Shown: one piece after another, positions 25,993 through 34,624 of the stretch | Layout: each line of letters opens with the position of its first letter | How positions within the stretch are numbered: the stretch's first letter is position 1 | Assembly (NCBI RefSeq): GCF_900089945.1 | Contig: NZ_FLQY01000201.1 | Location: forward strand, 1 to 40,537 | From: Candidatus Propionivibrio aalborgensis | GTDB taxonomy: Bacteria; Pseudomonadota; Gammaproteobacteria; Burkholderiales; Rhodocyclaceae | DNA: 40,537 nt | Direction of reading: 5' to 3' | Notes under the pieces: model-generated | The model's input: the letters and a program-made list of their open reading frames with translations, nothing else | What the model was told of the DNA's origin: nothing | The model's database searches: none | Made by a program: the position numbers and the translations under genes

Positions 25993-27327
25993 CTAATCAC
26001 GCACCAAGCGTACCGCCCGCCACAGCACGCTACCGAGCAACACCGCAGCCAGCACCAGACTGGCCAACGATCCAAGCCAGAAACCGGCAACGCCCATCGG
26101 GCTGGCCGTGCGGAAAGCCAGCCACCAGCCGCCGAACAGGCCAACCACCCAGAAGCAGGCGATGTGTATCAGCATCGGCACAAAGGTGATCTTGTAGCCG
26201 CGTAGCGAATAGGCCGCAACGGTCTGCAGCGCATCAAACACCTGGTAGATCGCCACGTAGCCAATCAACGACAGTGCCACGAGCCGAACCGCGGGATCGC
26301 TGGTATAGGCTTCCACAAGCGGCCGGGCGTACCACCATAAGACAAGGCCAAGAATTGTCGACAAACCGCCTGCGAGCAGCAGGCCGGCGCTGATCGATGC
26401 CTCTGCCCGCCGCCAGTCGCGTGCCCCCGCCGCTTGCCCTACCTGCGCCAGTGTGGCAATGGACAACGCCAAGGGCAGCATGTAGCAGATGGCCGCCAGA
26501 TTGGCGACGACCCGATGCCCGGCAACCACCGTCGCCCCCATCTGCGCGACGAAAAGTGCGATCAACGTGAAGGCCGATATCTCGACAAAGCTGGACAAAC
26601 CCATGGGCAGCCCGATCCGCAGCAATTCTCGCAACATCCCGAGGCGTGGCCTTTGCCAACTGCCGAGCAGACCATAGGGCGCCAGAAACTTGCCAAACAC
26701 CATGTAAGCCGCGCTGCAGAACAGCGCGAACCATCCGACCAGGGCATTCGAAACGCCGCAGCCCAGTGCGCCAAGGCCCTCGCCACCAAGCGCTCCGGTC
26801 ACCAGCAACCAGGCCAAAACGCCATGCAACAGGGTGCTGCCCAGTGAGATCAGCATCAGGGGACGCGGACGGCCAAGCGCGTTGCAAAAAGCGTAAAAGG
26901 TGCGATAGAGCAGCGCAGCGGGCATTCCCCACGCCAACATGGCCAGATAGCCGCGCGCTTTGTATTCGAGCTCCGGCTCGATATCCGACAGTGCCAGCAA
27001 CGCGTCCGGGAAATGCAAGAACAGCACACCCGGAATGGCGAGCAACAGCGCCAGCCAGAAGGCTTGTTGCAAGACGCCGGCGATTTCATCATCGCGCCCC
27101 GCACCCTTGAGATGGGCAACCGTCGGCGATACCGACTGCAGGATGCCGGTGAATGCGAAAATCACTGCAATGTATATCCCGCCGCCAACGGCCACAGCGG
27201 CAAGATCCTCGGCTCCGTAATGCCCGAGCAACACCGTGTCGATCACCATCATGCCCATCGAAGCGAGCTGGGCAATCAGCATTGGCGCTGCGTGCAGCAG
27301 AATCAGCCGGGACTGGTGGATGAACAT
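25993..27327 (-). CDS. MATE-family multidrug/Na+ efflux transporter
   Basis: This 444-residue membrane protein has about 12 hydrophobic segments in two homologous halves. It starts MFIHQSRLILLHAAPMLIAQLASMGMMVIDTVLLG, a NorM-type opening with the conserved D in the first helix region. Further family features are VSPTVAHLKGAGR and GLPMGLSSFVEIS. It is likely to export cationic drugs or metabolites by Na+ or H+ antiport. I trimmed the start from 27483 to the ATG at 27327, since the extra 52 residues are charged, non-family sequence. It converges with the M61 gene and diverges from the HD-GYP gene. Confidence 0.92.
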   Translation of the reverse strand: MFIHQSRLILLHAAPMLIAQLASMGMMVIDTVLLGHYGAEDLAAVAVGGGIYIAVIFAFTGILQSVSPTVAHLKGAGRDDEIAGVLQQAFWLALLLAIPGVLFLHFPDALLALSDIEPELEYKARGYLAMLAWGMPAALLYRTFYAFCNALGRPRPLMLISLGSTLLHGVLAWLLVTGALGGEGLGALGCGVSNALVGWFALFCSAAYMVFGKFLAPYGLLGSWQRPRLGMLRELLRIGLPMGLSSFVEISAFTLIALFVAQMGATVVAGHRVVANLAAICYMLPLALSIATLAQVGQAAGARDWRRAEASISAGLLLAGGLSTILGLVLWWYARPLVEAYTSDPAVRLVALSLIGYVAIYQVFDALQTVAAYSLRGYKITFVPMLIHIACFWVVGLFGGWWLAFRTASPMGVAGFWLGSLASLVLAAVLLGSVLWRAVRLVRD

Positions 27328-27512
27328 TGACGGACTCGTTGTAAACAGGGGTTCGGACAGCCTATTCCATTTCTGCTTTGTACGAATGGGTACGTACGAA
27401 ATTGTCGTGTCCCACGTTTGCGCGAGCGACTTGCGCTGGCTTTCGTGGCAGTATACCCGGCGAAAAGTTGGGGCCGGTTGCACGCCGGCGCTCCTTGAAA
27501 CACGGAAGCCGC

Positions 27513-28781
27513 ATGCTCGATATCAATCGCATTGTCATCCAACGTCTTGTTCTGGCCTGGCTGATCGTTTCGCTCCTGACCGGGGCAACCATCTACATCG
27601 TCGAGTCGAATCGAATTGACAATGCCGTCATCGCATTCGCCTCGACCGAATCGCAGCGCTTTTCCCCTGAAGGCATAGACACCAAAGGCATGACACCGGG
27701 CGAGCTGGAGGCCTTGCGACAAAAAGCGCTCGAATTTGCCAGCAAGTACTTTGTGGTGATGAAAGGCTACGACTACGAAGGCAACAAGCTGTTCGACGTC
27801 GCCAACCCGGCCTACGCACACATCGCGGCACTACTGCCAAAGTTGAAATTCACCTTTCCAAGAGACGGTGCTCATCACTACAAGAAGCTCGCGATCGATG
27901 GTGAAACGGTGGTGCAGATACAGGTGCCGCTGAGAAGCTCGACAGGCAGCGCCGCTGGCTACTTTGAGGGGGTTTTCGTGATCCCCGCCGAAGAACTTGC
28001 GCGCCTTGATCGCGACTTGCATCGACTGCTCCTGATTTCGTTGTTGTGCGTCTTGTGTACGTCGCTGCTTCTCTATCCCGTGATCATTACTCTGAGCCGC
28101 CGAGTCATCCGTTTTTCCGACCAGGTAACCAAGGGAAACCTGGAAATCGTCACCGTGCTGGGGGCCGCCATTGCCAAGCGCGACTCGAACACCGGCAGCC
28201 ATAACTACCGCGTGACGCTTTATGCGATTCGCCTGGGCGAAGCTGTCGGCACCGATAAGGTCGATATGCGTGCGCTCATCCTTGGCGCCTTCTTGCACGA
28301 CGTCGGGAAAATCGGCATTCGGGACGACATCCTGCTCAAACCGACGGAATTGAACGACGAAGAGGTGGCAATCATGCACACCCACGTGCAACTGGGGATC
28401 GGCATCATCCAGACGTCCGAGTGGCTTCACGCCACGCACGATGTCATCAAGTATCATCACGAGAAGTACGACGGTAGCGGCTACATGAAAGGGCTGCGCG
28501 GCGAGGAAATCCCCCTTGAGGCCCGCATCTTCGCCATTGTCGATGTATTCGACGCGCTGACCTCAAGTCGTCCCTACAAGGACGCCTGGCCGGTTGATGA
28601 GGCGCTGGCCCGGCTTTCGAAAGAGGCAGGCTGCCACTTCGACCCGCAACTGGTTTCGGTATTCCGGAACCTTGCTGCCGATCTATACAGACAGTACGGC
28701 CATGCGAGTGAAGCCGACCTGCATGCGTCCCTGCGGCAGTTGGTCAAAGACCACTATCGGCAGCTACTCTCGCAACACTAG
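27513..28781 (+). CDS. Membrane-anchored HD-GYP protein
   Basis: This 422-residue protein has two transmembrane helices (about 9-30 and 170-192) bracketing a periplasmic sensor of about 140 residues. A short linker (about 193-210) leads to an HD-GYP domain (about 211-390) with H262-D263 in FLHDVGKIGI, H315-H316 in YHHEKYDGSG and DVFDALTSSRPYK. The GYP tripeptide reads GYM here (residues 323-325). Metal ligands are kept, so c-di-GMP hydrolysis is likely but not certain. The ATG at 27513 was preferred over a start at 27378 because the hydrophobic N-terminus then begins properly. It stands apart from the 7.7-20 kb cluster. Confidence 0.92.
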   Translation: MLDINRIVIQRLVLAWLIVSLLTGATIYIVESNRIDNAVIAFASTESQRFSPEGIDTKGMTPGELEALRQKALEFASKYFVVMKGYDYEGNKLFDVANPAYAHIAALLPKLKFTFPRDGAHHYKKLAIDGETVVQIQVPLRSSTGSAAGYFEGVFVIPAEELARLDRDLHRLLLISLLCVLCTSLLLYPVIITLSRRVIRFSDQVTKGNLEIVTVLGAAIAKRDSNTGSHNYRVTLYAIRLGEAVGTDKVDMRALILGAFLHDVGKIGIRDDILLKPTELNDEEVAIMHTHVQLGIGIIQTSEWLHATHDVIKYHHEKYDGSGYMKGLRGEEIPLEARIFAIVDVFDALTSSRPYKDAWPVDEALARLSKEAGCHFDPQLVSVFRNLAADLYRQYGHASEADLHASLRQLVKDHYRQLLSQH

Positions 28782-28806
28782 CCGGTCCTCTTGCAACTAG
28801 CCGGCA

Positions 28807-29490
28807 CTAAACCAGCGTGATCTTCAGCTCACCCAGTCCTTCGATACCGCCCTCAAGCACGTCACCGCGCACTACGGTCGAAACGCCTGCCGGTGTCCCG
28901 GTGAATATCAGATCGCCCGGCATGAGAGCTATATAGCTGGAGAGATTGGCAATCACTTCAGCGACCTTCCAGGTCATCTGTGACAAGTCGCCGCTCTGCC
29001 TTGATTCGCCGTTGACCTTGAGCCAGATGCCCCCCTTTTCCGGATGACCCACCTTGCCGGCGGGCCTAAGAGCGCTGATCGGACCGCCTTGATCAAACCC
29101 CTTGCCCATGTCCCAGGGATGCCCTTTGTCCTTGGCTTGATACTGAAGATCCCGCCGGGTCAGATCAAAACCGATGGCGTAGCCAAAGACGCAATCAAGA
29201 GCCTGGTCGAGCGGGATATTGGAGCCGCCTTTACCTAGCGCGACGACCAGCTCAACCTCATGCTGAAGATTGTCGGTCATCGGTGGATAGGTTACCTCGC
29301 CACCACCGGGAACCAGCGCATCCGCTGGTTTGCTGAAGAAGAACGGCGGCTCGCGGCTGTCGGCGCCCATTTCGGCCGCATGGTCCGCGTAATTGCGCCC
29401 GACGCAATAGACGCGACGCACCGGAAAAACATCGGTGCTGCTAGCCACCGGAAGAACGACCTGCGGCGCAGGCGGAAATACATAGCTCAT
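28807..29490 (-). CDS. Fumarylacetoacetate hydrolase family protein
   Basis: This 227-residue FAH-fold enzyme has the opening VYCVGRNYADHAAEMG, metal-binding acids in HEVELVVALG and IGFDLTRRDLQ, and the closing motif MPGDLIFTGTPAGV. Its size fits the short FAHD1/fumarylpyruvate hydrolase group, which acts on acylpyruvates or oxaloacetate. The substrate is not determinable. GGGAG precedes the ATG at 29490. It lies 20 bp after the NIF3 gene on the same strand, likely co-transcribed. Confidence 0.92.
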   Translation of the reverse strand: MSYVFPPAPQVVLPVASSTDVFPVRRVYCVGRNYADHAAEMGADSREPPFFFSKPADALVPGGGEVTYPPMTDNLQHEVELVVALGKGGSNIPLDQALDCVFGYAIGFDLTRRDLQYQAKDKGHPWDMGKGFDQGGPISALRPAGKVGHPEKGGIWLKVNGESRQSGDLSQMTWKVAEVIANLSSYIALMPGDLIFTGTPAGVSTVVRGDVLEGGIEGLGELKITLV

Positions 29491-29510
29491 GAGTGCTCCC
29501 TAAGAAATGT

Positions 29511-30266
29511 TCAAACCGGATTATCGATATCGACGAACTCGCACGTCAGGCCAAAGCGTTCTCCCAGGTGTGCCGCCAGGGCCTGCACGCCAAAACGCTC
29601 CGTGGCATGGTGTCCGGCAGCGATGTAGGCGACGCCCGACTCACGCGCGAGGTGCACATTCTGCTCGGAAATTTCACCGGACAGATACGCATCGACGCCC
29701 TGGTCAATCGCCTGCTCGAAAAGATTTTGCGCCCCTCCCGAACACCAGGCGATGCGGCACACCGGCTGATCGCAGTCATCCCTGCCGGAAATCACTTGAG
29801 GTGCACGGCGCAATACCTTGGTGATGGTTTGCGCCAATTCCGTTAACGGCGTCGGCGCCGACAGGCAGCCGCGCCAGCCAATAGCCTGCTCGCCGAAGCG
29901 CCCTTCGACAGTCCAGCCAAGTTCTTTTGCCAGTTGCGCATTGTTGCCGAATTCGACATGGCCATCCAGCGGCAAGTGGTAAGCAATCAAGTTGATGTCG
30001 TGCATCAGCAGCGCCTGCATGCGCGCCTTGCGAAAACCGGTCACGCGGCCATCTTCGCCCCGCCAGAACCAGCCATGATGCACGAGAATGGCGTCAGCCG
30101 CGGATGCAATCGCCGCATCGACCAGTGCCTGACTGGCAGTAACACCGGCAACAATGCGCTGCACCTCGGCACGACCTTCCACTTGCAGGCCGTTTGGGCA
30201 ATAATCCTTGAAACTTCCCGATTCCAGCAGTTCGTCCAGATAGCGTGTCAATTCTTCACGTTTCAT
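29511..30266 (-). CDS. NIF3-like dinuclear metal centre protein (DUF34)
   Basis: In this 251-residue protein the NIF3/YbgI signature is clear: DYCPNGLQVEG, AILVHHGWFW, IAYHLPLDGH, DAYLSGEISEQNVHLA and AAGHHATERFGV supply the metal-binding His/Asp/Glu set. It is a conserved family often annotated as GTP cyclohydrolase 1 type 2 or a metal chaperone; the true role is unsettled. The ATG at 30266 has AGGAAG upstream. A longer reading from 30416 adds 50 unlikely residues that overlap the protease promoter region. Confidence 0.93.
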   Translation of the reverse strand: MKREELTRYLDELLESGSFKDYCPNGLQVEGRAEVQRIVAGVTASQALVDAAIASAADAILVHHGWFWRGEDGRVTGFRKARMQALLMHDINLIAYHLPLDGHVEFGNNAQLAKELGWTVEGRFGEQAIGWRGCLSAPTPLTELAQTITKVLRRAPQVISGRDDCDQPVCRIAWCSGGAQNLFEQAIDQGVDAYLSGEISEQNVHLARESGVAYIAAGHHATERFGVQALAAHLGERFGLTCEFVDIDNPV

Positions 30267-30311
30267 CCGAAACTTCCTTTCTCCGTTGTCTTCTTTCAGA
30301 TCCGATTTCCC

Positions 30312-31487
30312 ATGCGCAGACTCTGGCTGATTTTTGCACAAACCGTTACGGCAGGTCTTGCCATTCTTTTCGTCGTCAGCACGCTCAAGCCCGAATGGCT
30401 GGGCAAACCAATCCACAACGGGACCAGCATTGTCGCCTTGAAGGAATCGTCAACCGGAGGCGAACCGCTCATCGGCACGGGTTCCTACCGTGATGCCGCC
30501 AGGAAAGCGCTGCCTTCCATCGTACATATCTTCACCTCGCAGAAGATCAGAATGCCGCGCCACCCACTGATCGACGACCCGATTTTCCGGCACTTTTTTG
30601 GCGAACGCCCGGAAGCCGACGGTCAAACCAAATCGGGGCTGGGCTCGGGTGTCATTGTCAGCCCCAGTGGTTACATCCTCACAAATTTTCATGTCGTCGA
30701 TGGAGCGGACCAGATTGAAGTGGCCATGATCGACGGGCGAAATCTGAATGCCCGCCTGGTCGGCGGCGACCCCGAGTCGGATCTCGCCGTCTTGCAGATC
30801 GCACCGGAACATTCACCAGAGCCCAAGTTCCCGGCCATCACCCTCGGCCAGATGGATACCGTTGGCGTCGGCGACGTCGTTCTTGCTATTGGCAATCCCT
30901 TCGGGGTTGGGCAGACGGTAACGATGGGGATTGTCTCGGCACTCGGACGTTCGCACTTGGGCATCAATACCTTCGAGAACTTCATCCAGACGGATGCAGC
31001 GATCAACCCAGGAAATTCGGGTGGTGCCCTGATCGATAGCCAGGGGAATTTGATTGGCATCAACTCTGCGATCTACTCGCGCTCTGGCGGCTCGCTCGGC
31101 ATCGGTTTCGCCATCCCGATATCTACCGCCAAAAACGTAATGGAGCAAATCATCCAGACCGGAACCGTGACGCGCGGCTGGATTGGTGTCGAAGTGCAGC
31201 AGATCACTCAGGAACTCGCCGAGTCCTTTGGTCTCCCCAGCATTGAAGGCGCACTTATCGCTGGTGTTCAGCGTGGCAGTCCCGCGGACGCAGGCGGCAT
31301 CAAGCCGGGCGATATCCTGTTGGTGGTGGATGGAAAGTCCGTCAAGGATCCGCAGGCCATGCTTGACCTGATAGCCGCGCAAAAACCAGGCAATCTGGTG
31401 CCGTTCAAACTACGTCGTCAGAAAACGCTTTTCGACACGTCCATCCGTATCGGAATACGGCCGCAACTCAAGCGTGAGCGCGAATGA
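30312..31487 (+). CDS. DegS/DegQ-type trypsin-like serine protease with one PDZ domain
   Basis: This 391-residue periplasmic protease is anchored by an N-terminal helix (about 5-24). The triad is His127 (TNFHVVDG), Asp157 (ESDLAVLQ) and Ser236 (NPGNSGGAL), followed by a single PDZ domain (about 290-370, ADAGGIKPGDILLVVDG). One PDZ and a membrane anchor resemble DegS/AlgW, the site-1 protease that triggers an envelope-stress sigma factor by cutting RseA-like anti-sigma proteins, rather than two-PDZ DegP. The start ATG has no obvious ribosome site. It diverges from NIF3 with only 45 bp between, and converges with tatC. Confidence 0.94.
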   Translation: MRRLWLIFAQTVTAGLAILFVVSTLKPEWLGKPIHNGTSIVALKESSTGGEPLIGTGSYRDAARKALPSIVHIFTSQKIRMPRHPLIDDPIFRHFFGERPEADGQTKSGLGSGVIVSPSGYILTNFHVVDGADQIEVAMIDGRNLNARLVGGDPESDLAVLQIAPEHSPEPKFPAITLGQMDTVGVGDVVLAIGNPFGVGQTVTMGIVSALGRSHLGINTFENFIQTDAAINPGNSGGALIDSQGNLIGINSAIYSRSGGSLGIGFAIPISTAKNVMEQIIQTGTVTRGWIGVEVQQITQELAESFGLPSIEGALIAGVQRGSPADAGGIKPGDILLVVDGKSVKDPQAMLDLIAAQKPGNLVPFKLRRQKTLFDTSIRIGIRPQLKRERE

Positions 31488-31492
31488 ACACG

Positions 31493-32251
31493 TCAGCCTT
31501 TGTCCGAACTCTGCCCAGAGCCTGACAATTCAACGTCCGGCGGGCTGATGAAACGCGCCATCAGCAACCCAAGCTCAAAGAGCAGACACAGCGGAATGGC
31601 GAGCATAAGCTGCGAAATCACGTCGGGCGGCGTAAAGACGGCAGCGACCACGAATGCTCCGACAATCACATACGGACGCCATTCCTTTAGGGTGACCAGT
31701 GGCACGATGCGCATCCGGACGAGGACGATGACTACTATCGGCACCTCGAAAGTGACGCCGAACGCAATAAAGGTAGTCATCACGAAGGACAGATACTTTT
31801 CGATATCCGTCATCCAGGCGACGCCCTCCGGCGCGACCTTGGCCATGAAGCCAAACACCGTCGGAAACACCAGGAAGTACGCAAATGACATTCCGACGAA
31901 GAACAACACGACGCTCGCTGCGACAAGCGGCAACGCCAGCCTTTTCTCGTGAGAATACAGGCCGGGCGCAACGAACGCCCAGACTTGATAGAGAACGTAA
32001 GGCAAGGCGATGAGAAAGGCGACCATCAGAGCCACCTTCATCGGTACCAGAAAGACGCCGACGACGTCGGTCGCTATCATCTGCCCGCCTTGCGGCAACG
32101 ATGCCAGAAGCGGCTGCGCGAGAAGCGCATACAGCTCCTTCGCCCACGGGAACAGGCAGACAAAAACGAGCCCGACAGCGAGCAGCACCCGAATCAGGCG
32201 GTCGCGCAACTCGAAGAGATGTGAGAGAAAGGAGTCTTCCGACGGGCTCAT
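31493..32251 (-). CDS. tatC: Sec-independent translocase subunit TatC
   Basis: This 252-residue polytopic protein has six hydrophobic segments. The N-terminal FLSHLFELRDRLIR motif that binds twin-arginine signals, YQVWAFVAPGLYSHEKR, FGVTFEVPIV and FTPPDVISQL are all present. The ATG at 32251 begins MSPSEDSFLSHL; an upstream start at 32299 overlaps tatB and was rejected. It is the last gene of hisE-hinT-tatABC, ending 5 bp from the convergent protease stop. Confidence 0.97.
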   Translation of the reverse strand: MSPSEDSFLSHLFELRDRLIRVLLAVGLVFVCLFPWAKELYALLAQPLLASLPQGGQMIATDVVGVFLVPMKVALMVAFLIALPYVLYQVWAFVAPGLYSHEKRLALPLVAASVVLFFVGMSFAYFLVFPTVFGFMAKVAPEGVAWMTDIEKYLSFVMTTFIAFGVTFEVPIVVIVLVRMRIVPLVTLKEWRPYVIVGAFVVAAVFTPPDVISQLMLAIPLCLLFELGLLMARFISPPDVELSGSGQSSDKG

Positions 32252-32258
32252 GCGTCGT

Positions 32259-32651
32259 TCACGTTTTCTGGGCGGGACGGGCAGGCTCGCCGTCGGCAAG
32301 CGGCGGGACTGGCTGCGTCCCGGTATCGTTCTCGCTGCGTGTCCCCGTCGGCGAAAACTCCTGTGTGATATTCCGCGCCGTCTCGCTGACGGATTGCTCG
32401 ACCGACCTCATCTCGCCGGTGATACTACGTTGCAGATCCTGCGCCGAATCCTGAACCTCGGCGCGCAGCTTCTTCAGTTCGTCGAGTTTCATCTCGCGAC
32501 TGATATCGGATTTGACGTCACTGACGTACCGCTGCATGCGCCCGAGCAAATGCCCAACCGTACGTGCCACTTTCGGCAGGCGTTCAGGACCGATAACCAC
32601 CAGTGCAACGATGCCGATAATCAACAGCTCGGAAAATGCAATGTCGAACAT
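32259..32651 (-). CDS. tatB: Sec-independent translocase subunit TatB
   Basis: This 130-residue protein has an N-terminal helix (MFDIAFSELLIIGIVALVVIGPERLP) with the TatB-type Glu in the membrane segment and the G-P hinge. A long charged amphipathic helix follows, then a Pro/Thr-rich tail. It forms the TatBC receptor for folded twin-arginine substrates. A 79-bp gap separates it from tatA, and no clear ribosome site is visible. Confidence 0.95.
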   Translation of the reverse strand: MFDIAFSELLIIGIVALVVIGPERLPKVARTVGHLLGRMQRYVSDVKSDISREMKLDELKKLRAEVQDSAQDLQRSITGEMRSVEQSVSETARNITQEFSPTGTRSENDTGTQPVPPLADGEPARPAQKT

Positions 32652-32730
32652 TTAGCAGGAGCGCCGCGCAATCAACAGTCAGGCATGCACGGCGGAAAAG
32701 CGATGGAAGGACTGCGATCGATGCTCCGAC

Positions 32731-32964
32731 TCACGATTTGGTCTTTTCCTTAACCTCGCCCTCGACGGTCTGTCCGCCGTTGACCTGCGGTGGCGGAGTC
32801 GCATCGGCCGGGTTGTTCTCTGCCGAAGCGTCCTTCATACCCTCTTTGAAGCCCTTCACGGCGCCACCGAGATCCGTGCCAATATTGCGCAGTTTCTTGG
32901 TGCCGAATACGAGCATAACGATGACCAGAACGATCAGCCAATGCCAGATACTGAAAGTGCCCAT
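32731..32964 (-). CDS. tatA: Sec-independent translocase subunit TatA
   Basis: This 77-residue protein has a single N-terminal helix ([22 protein letters not shown]) with the FG hinge, an amphipathic helix [17 protein letters not shown] and a polar tail. It forms the pore-forming or membrane-thinning component. A GAGGAG site lies upstream of the ATG. It is 12 bp downstream of hinT. Confidence 0.96.
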   Translation of the reverse strand: MGTFSIWHWLIVLVIVMLVFGTKKLRNIGTDLGGAVKGFKEGMKDASAENNPADATPPPQVNGGQTVEGEVKEKTKS

Positions 32965-32976
32965 GATTGATCTCCT

Positions 32977-33327
32977 CTAAACGCGTTTGAGCATCGGCCC
33001 GACCGGGTCGGGACCGCCAACGACATGCGCATGCAGGTGCTGCACTTCCTGATGCCCGATGCGGCCCGTGTTGATGATGACACGAAAGCCGTCCGGGCTG
33101 CCGTTTTCGGTAGCCAACTGGTTGGCGACAGCGAGAATCCTGCCAAGAACCGGGGTATCCGCTTCTGTCACCGTCGCCAGCGAAGTAATGTGGCGCCGAG
33201 GAATAACCAGAAGGTGTACCGGACGCGCTGGATTGATATCGTGGAATGCAAAGACATCATCGTCTTCGTACACCTTGCGAGAAGGGATATCGCCGCGCGC
33301 AATCTTGCAGAACAGGCAGTTATCCAT
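32977..33327 (-). CDS. hinT: HIT family purine nucleoside phosphoramidase
   Basis: This 116-residue HIT protein has CLFCKIARGDIPSRKVYEDD and the catalytic histidine triad HLHAHVVGG. It hydrolyses nucleoside phosphoramidates and acyl-AMPs. It starts 3 bp after hisE, the usual betaproteobacterial hisE-hinT-tatABC arrangement. Confidence 0.95.
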   Translation of the reverse strand: MDNCLFCKIARGDIPSRKVYEDDDVFAFHDINPARPVHLLVIPRRHITSLATVTEADTPVLGRILAVANQLATENGSPDGFRVIINTGRIGHQEVQHLHAHVVGGPDPVGPMLKRV

Positions 33328-33330
33328 GAT

Positions 33331-33654
33331 CTAGCGGGCCCGAGAGTTCTTTTCGTCGATCCCGGAAATCCCTTCGCGACGCCGCAATTCCTGGGAAACA
33401 TCTTCTATGCTCATATCGAAATGGGCGAGCAGAACAAGGACGTGGAAAATCAGGTCGGCAGATTCCCTGACGATATTCAGTCGCTTGCCATCCTTGGTGG
33501 CAATGATCAGCTCAGCACTTTCCTCGCCAATCTTTTTCAGAATCGAGTCGGGGCCTCCGGCAAACAGCTTGGCGGCGTAGGATTTTTCCGGATCAGCGTG
33601 ACGTCGCGCAGCGAGCGTCTCGGAAAGACGGTAGAGAATGTCGTGAGTAGTCAT
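33331..33654 (-). CDS. hisE: Phosphoribosyl-ATP pyrophosphatase
   Basis: This 107-residue enzyme performs the second step of histidine synthesis. The MazG-like acidic helix motifs KKIGEESAELIIATK and RESADLIFHVLVLL are complete. AAGGAG precedes the start. Unlike typical betaproteobacterial clusters, hisI, hisF, hisA and hisH are not directly upstream; the next 412 bp have no recognisable gene. hisE-hinT-tatABC must therefore have its own promoter here. Confidence 0.95.
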   Translation of the reverse strand: MTTHDILYRLSETLAARRHADPEKSYAAKLFAGGPDSILKKIGEESAELIIATKDGKRLNIVRESADLIFHVLVLLAHFDMSIEDVSQELRRREGISGIDEKNSRAR

Positions 33655-34066
33655 TTTTGTATATTCTCCTTGGGGTCTTTACATTTCTCTGTAGCGTGGG
33701 AAACTGGATGCTCTTTCTAGATCGACTCCTGTGCAGCAACTCAGGAGCAATTTGCAATCGCCATTCTACATCAGCCGAAGTTTGATTCGAGCCCACAGCT
33801 AGCCCTGGCACCCCAGGCAGTCTGATATAGCTTGCCCCATAGTGACCCGAATGGTACTTTCTGGACATCTGCTGCAACCAGCAGCCGGAGTGCCGTCGAG
33901 CGTTCCATAGCTCATGGATGCGAACGGAAATCCACTTGCTGGATTGTTTGTCAGGTGTAACCGGTCGGTTGCGCTGCCGTTTTCTGGAATGCTCGAATCG
34001 TGGCTCTGAAGCTCCTTCCAGTCATCGTATTGCCGCAAACGACCACCGACCCATTACGGAGGGCTT
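33655..34066. other. 412-bp intergenic region upstream of hisE
   Basis: No gene is recognised here. A minus-strand open frame (33799-34038) has only a TTG start and is bounded by a nearby upstream stop, but ends in a cysteine-rich stretch (AAGCSRCPES, CLGCQG). It might be the tail of a decayed gene. A hairpin CTCCTG / CAGGAG with a 10-base loop lies at 33726-33747. This region should hold the divergent promoters for hisE (-) and the lipoprotein (+); I could not identify convincing -35/-10 boxes. Confidence 0.4.
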
Positions 34067-34510
34067 ATGTTCAACAAATTTGCATCCTATCTTTCGGCAT
34101 TGGCACTGGCAGTCATGCTTACCGCTTGCGCGACCCCCGGACAACAACCCGGTGAAATGGACATCCGGACAGGCATCATCGAACAGATTAACCCGGTTCA
34201 GTTGCAGAGCAGTCATCATGCAGGGGTCGGCGCCGTTGTTGGCGGCATTGCCGGCCTTGGGCTTGGCAGTCTGATCGGCGCCGGAACCGGCCGCGATGTC
34301 GCCATGGTACTCGGCACTGTTGGCGGCGCGTTCGCCGGCAACGAAATCCAGAAGAAATACGACCAGCCTGTACCGGGCCAGCAGATCATCGTACGCACGA
34401 CCAACGGGGTACTGATATCGGTGACGCAAGCGACCAATCCGAACCTGTTCAAAGGTCAGCGTGTGTATGTCGAAGGTAACGGCGACGGCGCTCGAGTCGT
34501 CCCACGTTGA
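34067..34510 (+). CDS. Glycine-zipper outer-membrane lipoprotein (SlyB/PcP-like)
   Basis: This 147-residue protein has a lipoprotein signal ending in the lipobox LTAC (Cys21). It is followed by a 2TM glycine-zipper segment (about 53-92: GAVVGGIAGLGLGSLIGAG and LGTVGGAFAGNEIQKKY) and a C-terminal beta-rich part. This matches the SlyB/Pal-cross-reacting lipoprotein group of envelope-integrity proteins. A strong GGAGGG site precedes the ATG. It is monocistronic, with a hairpin after the stop. Confidence 0.9.
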   Translation: MFNKFASYLSALALAVMLTACATPGQQPGEMDIRTGIIEQINPVQLQSSHHAGVGAVVGGIAGLGLGSLIGAGTGRDVAMVLGTVGGAFAGNEIQKKYDQPVPGQQIIVRTTNGVLISVTQATNPNLFKGQRVYVEGNGDGARVVPR

Positions 34511-34537
34511 TCGTTAAAACGTAATCAAGCCCAAGTT

Positions 34538-34559
34538 CCGGGTCTTTATTAAGACCCGG
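34538..34559. terminator. Hairpin between the lipoprotein and FadL genes
   Basis: A perfect 9-bp stem CCGGGTCTT / AAGACCCGG with a TATT loop lies between two genes that converge on it. Neither side has a proper T-run, so it is only a possible terminator or a 3'-end stabiliser. Confidence 0.45.
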
Positions 34560-34624
34560 GGCTGGACTCGGCATGCCAAATCGTCACGCCCGGACTGGGG
34601 GAAGCGGTTGGGTTAGAAAACTCC

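Noticed and set aside
27380-27400. Two GTACGAA direct repeats between the MATE and HD-GYP genes
   Set aside because: Two seven-base copies 14 bp apart are weak evidence for an operator; noted only because they sit in a divergent promoter gap.
28772-28805. Near direct repeat around CTAGCCGG at the end of the HD-GYP gene
   Set aside because: It is short, lies between convergent genes, and has no structure suggesting a terminator or an insertion scar.
29934-30311. In-frame upstream extension of the serine protease
   Set aside because: It is antisense to the NIF3 gene and lacks a signal or anchor; the hydrophobic anchor begins right after the ATG at 30312.
33593-33877. 94-codon minus-strand frame across the hisE start
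   Set aside because: It overlaps hisE in another frame and shows no protein-like pattern.
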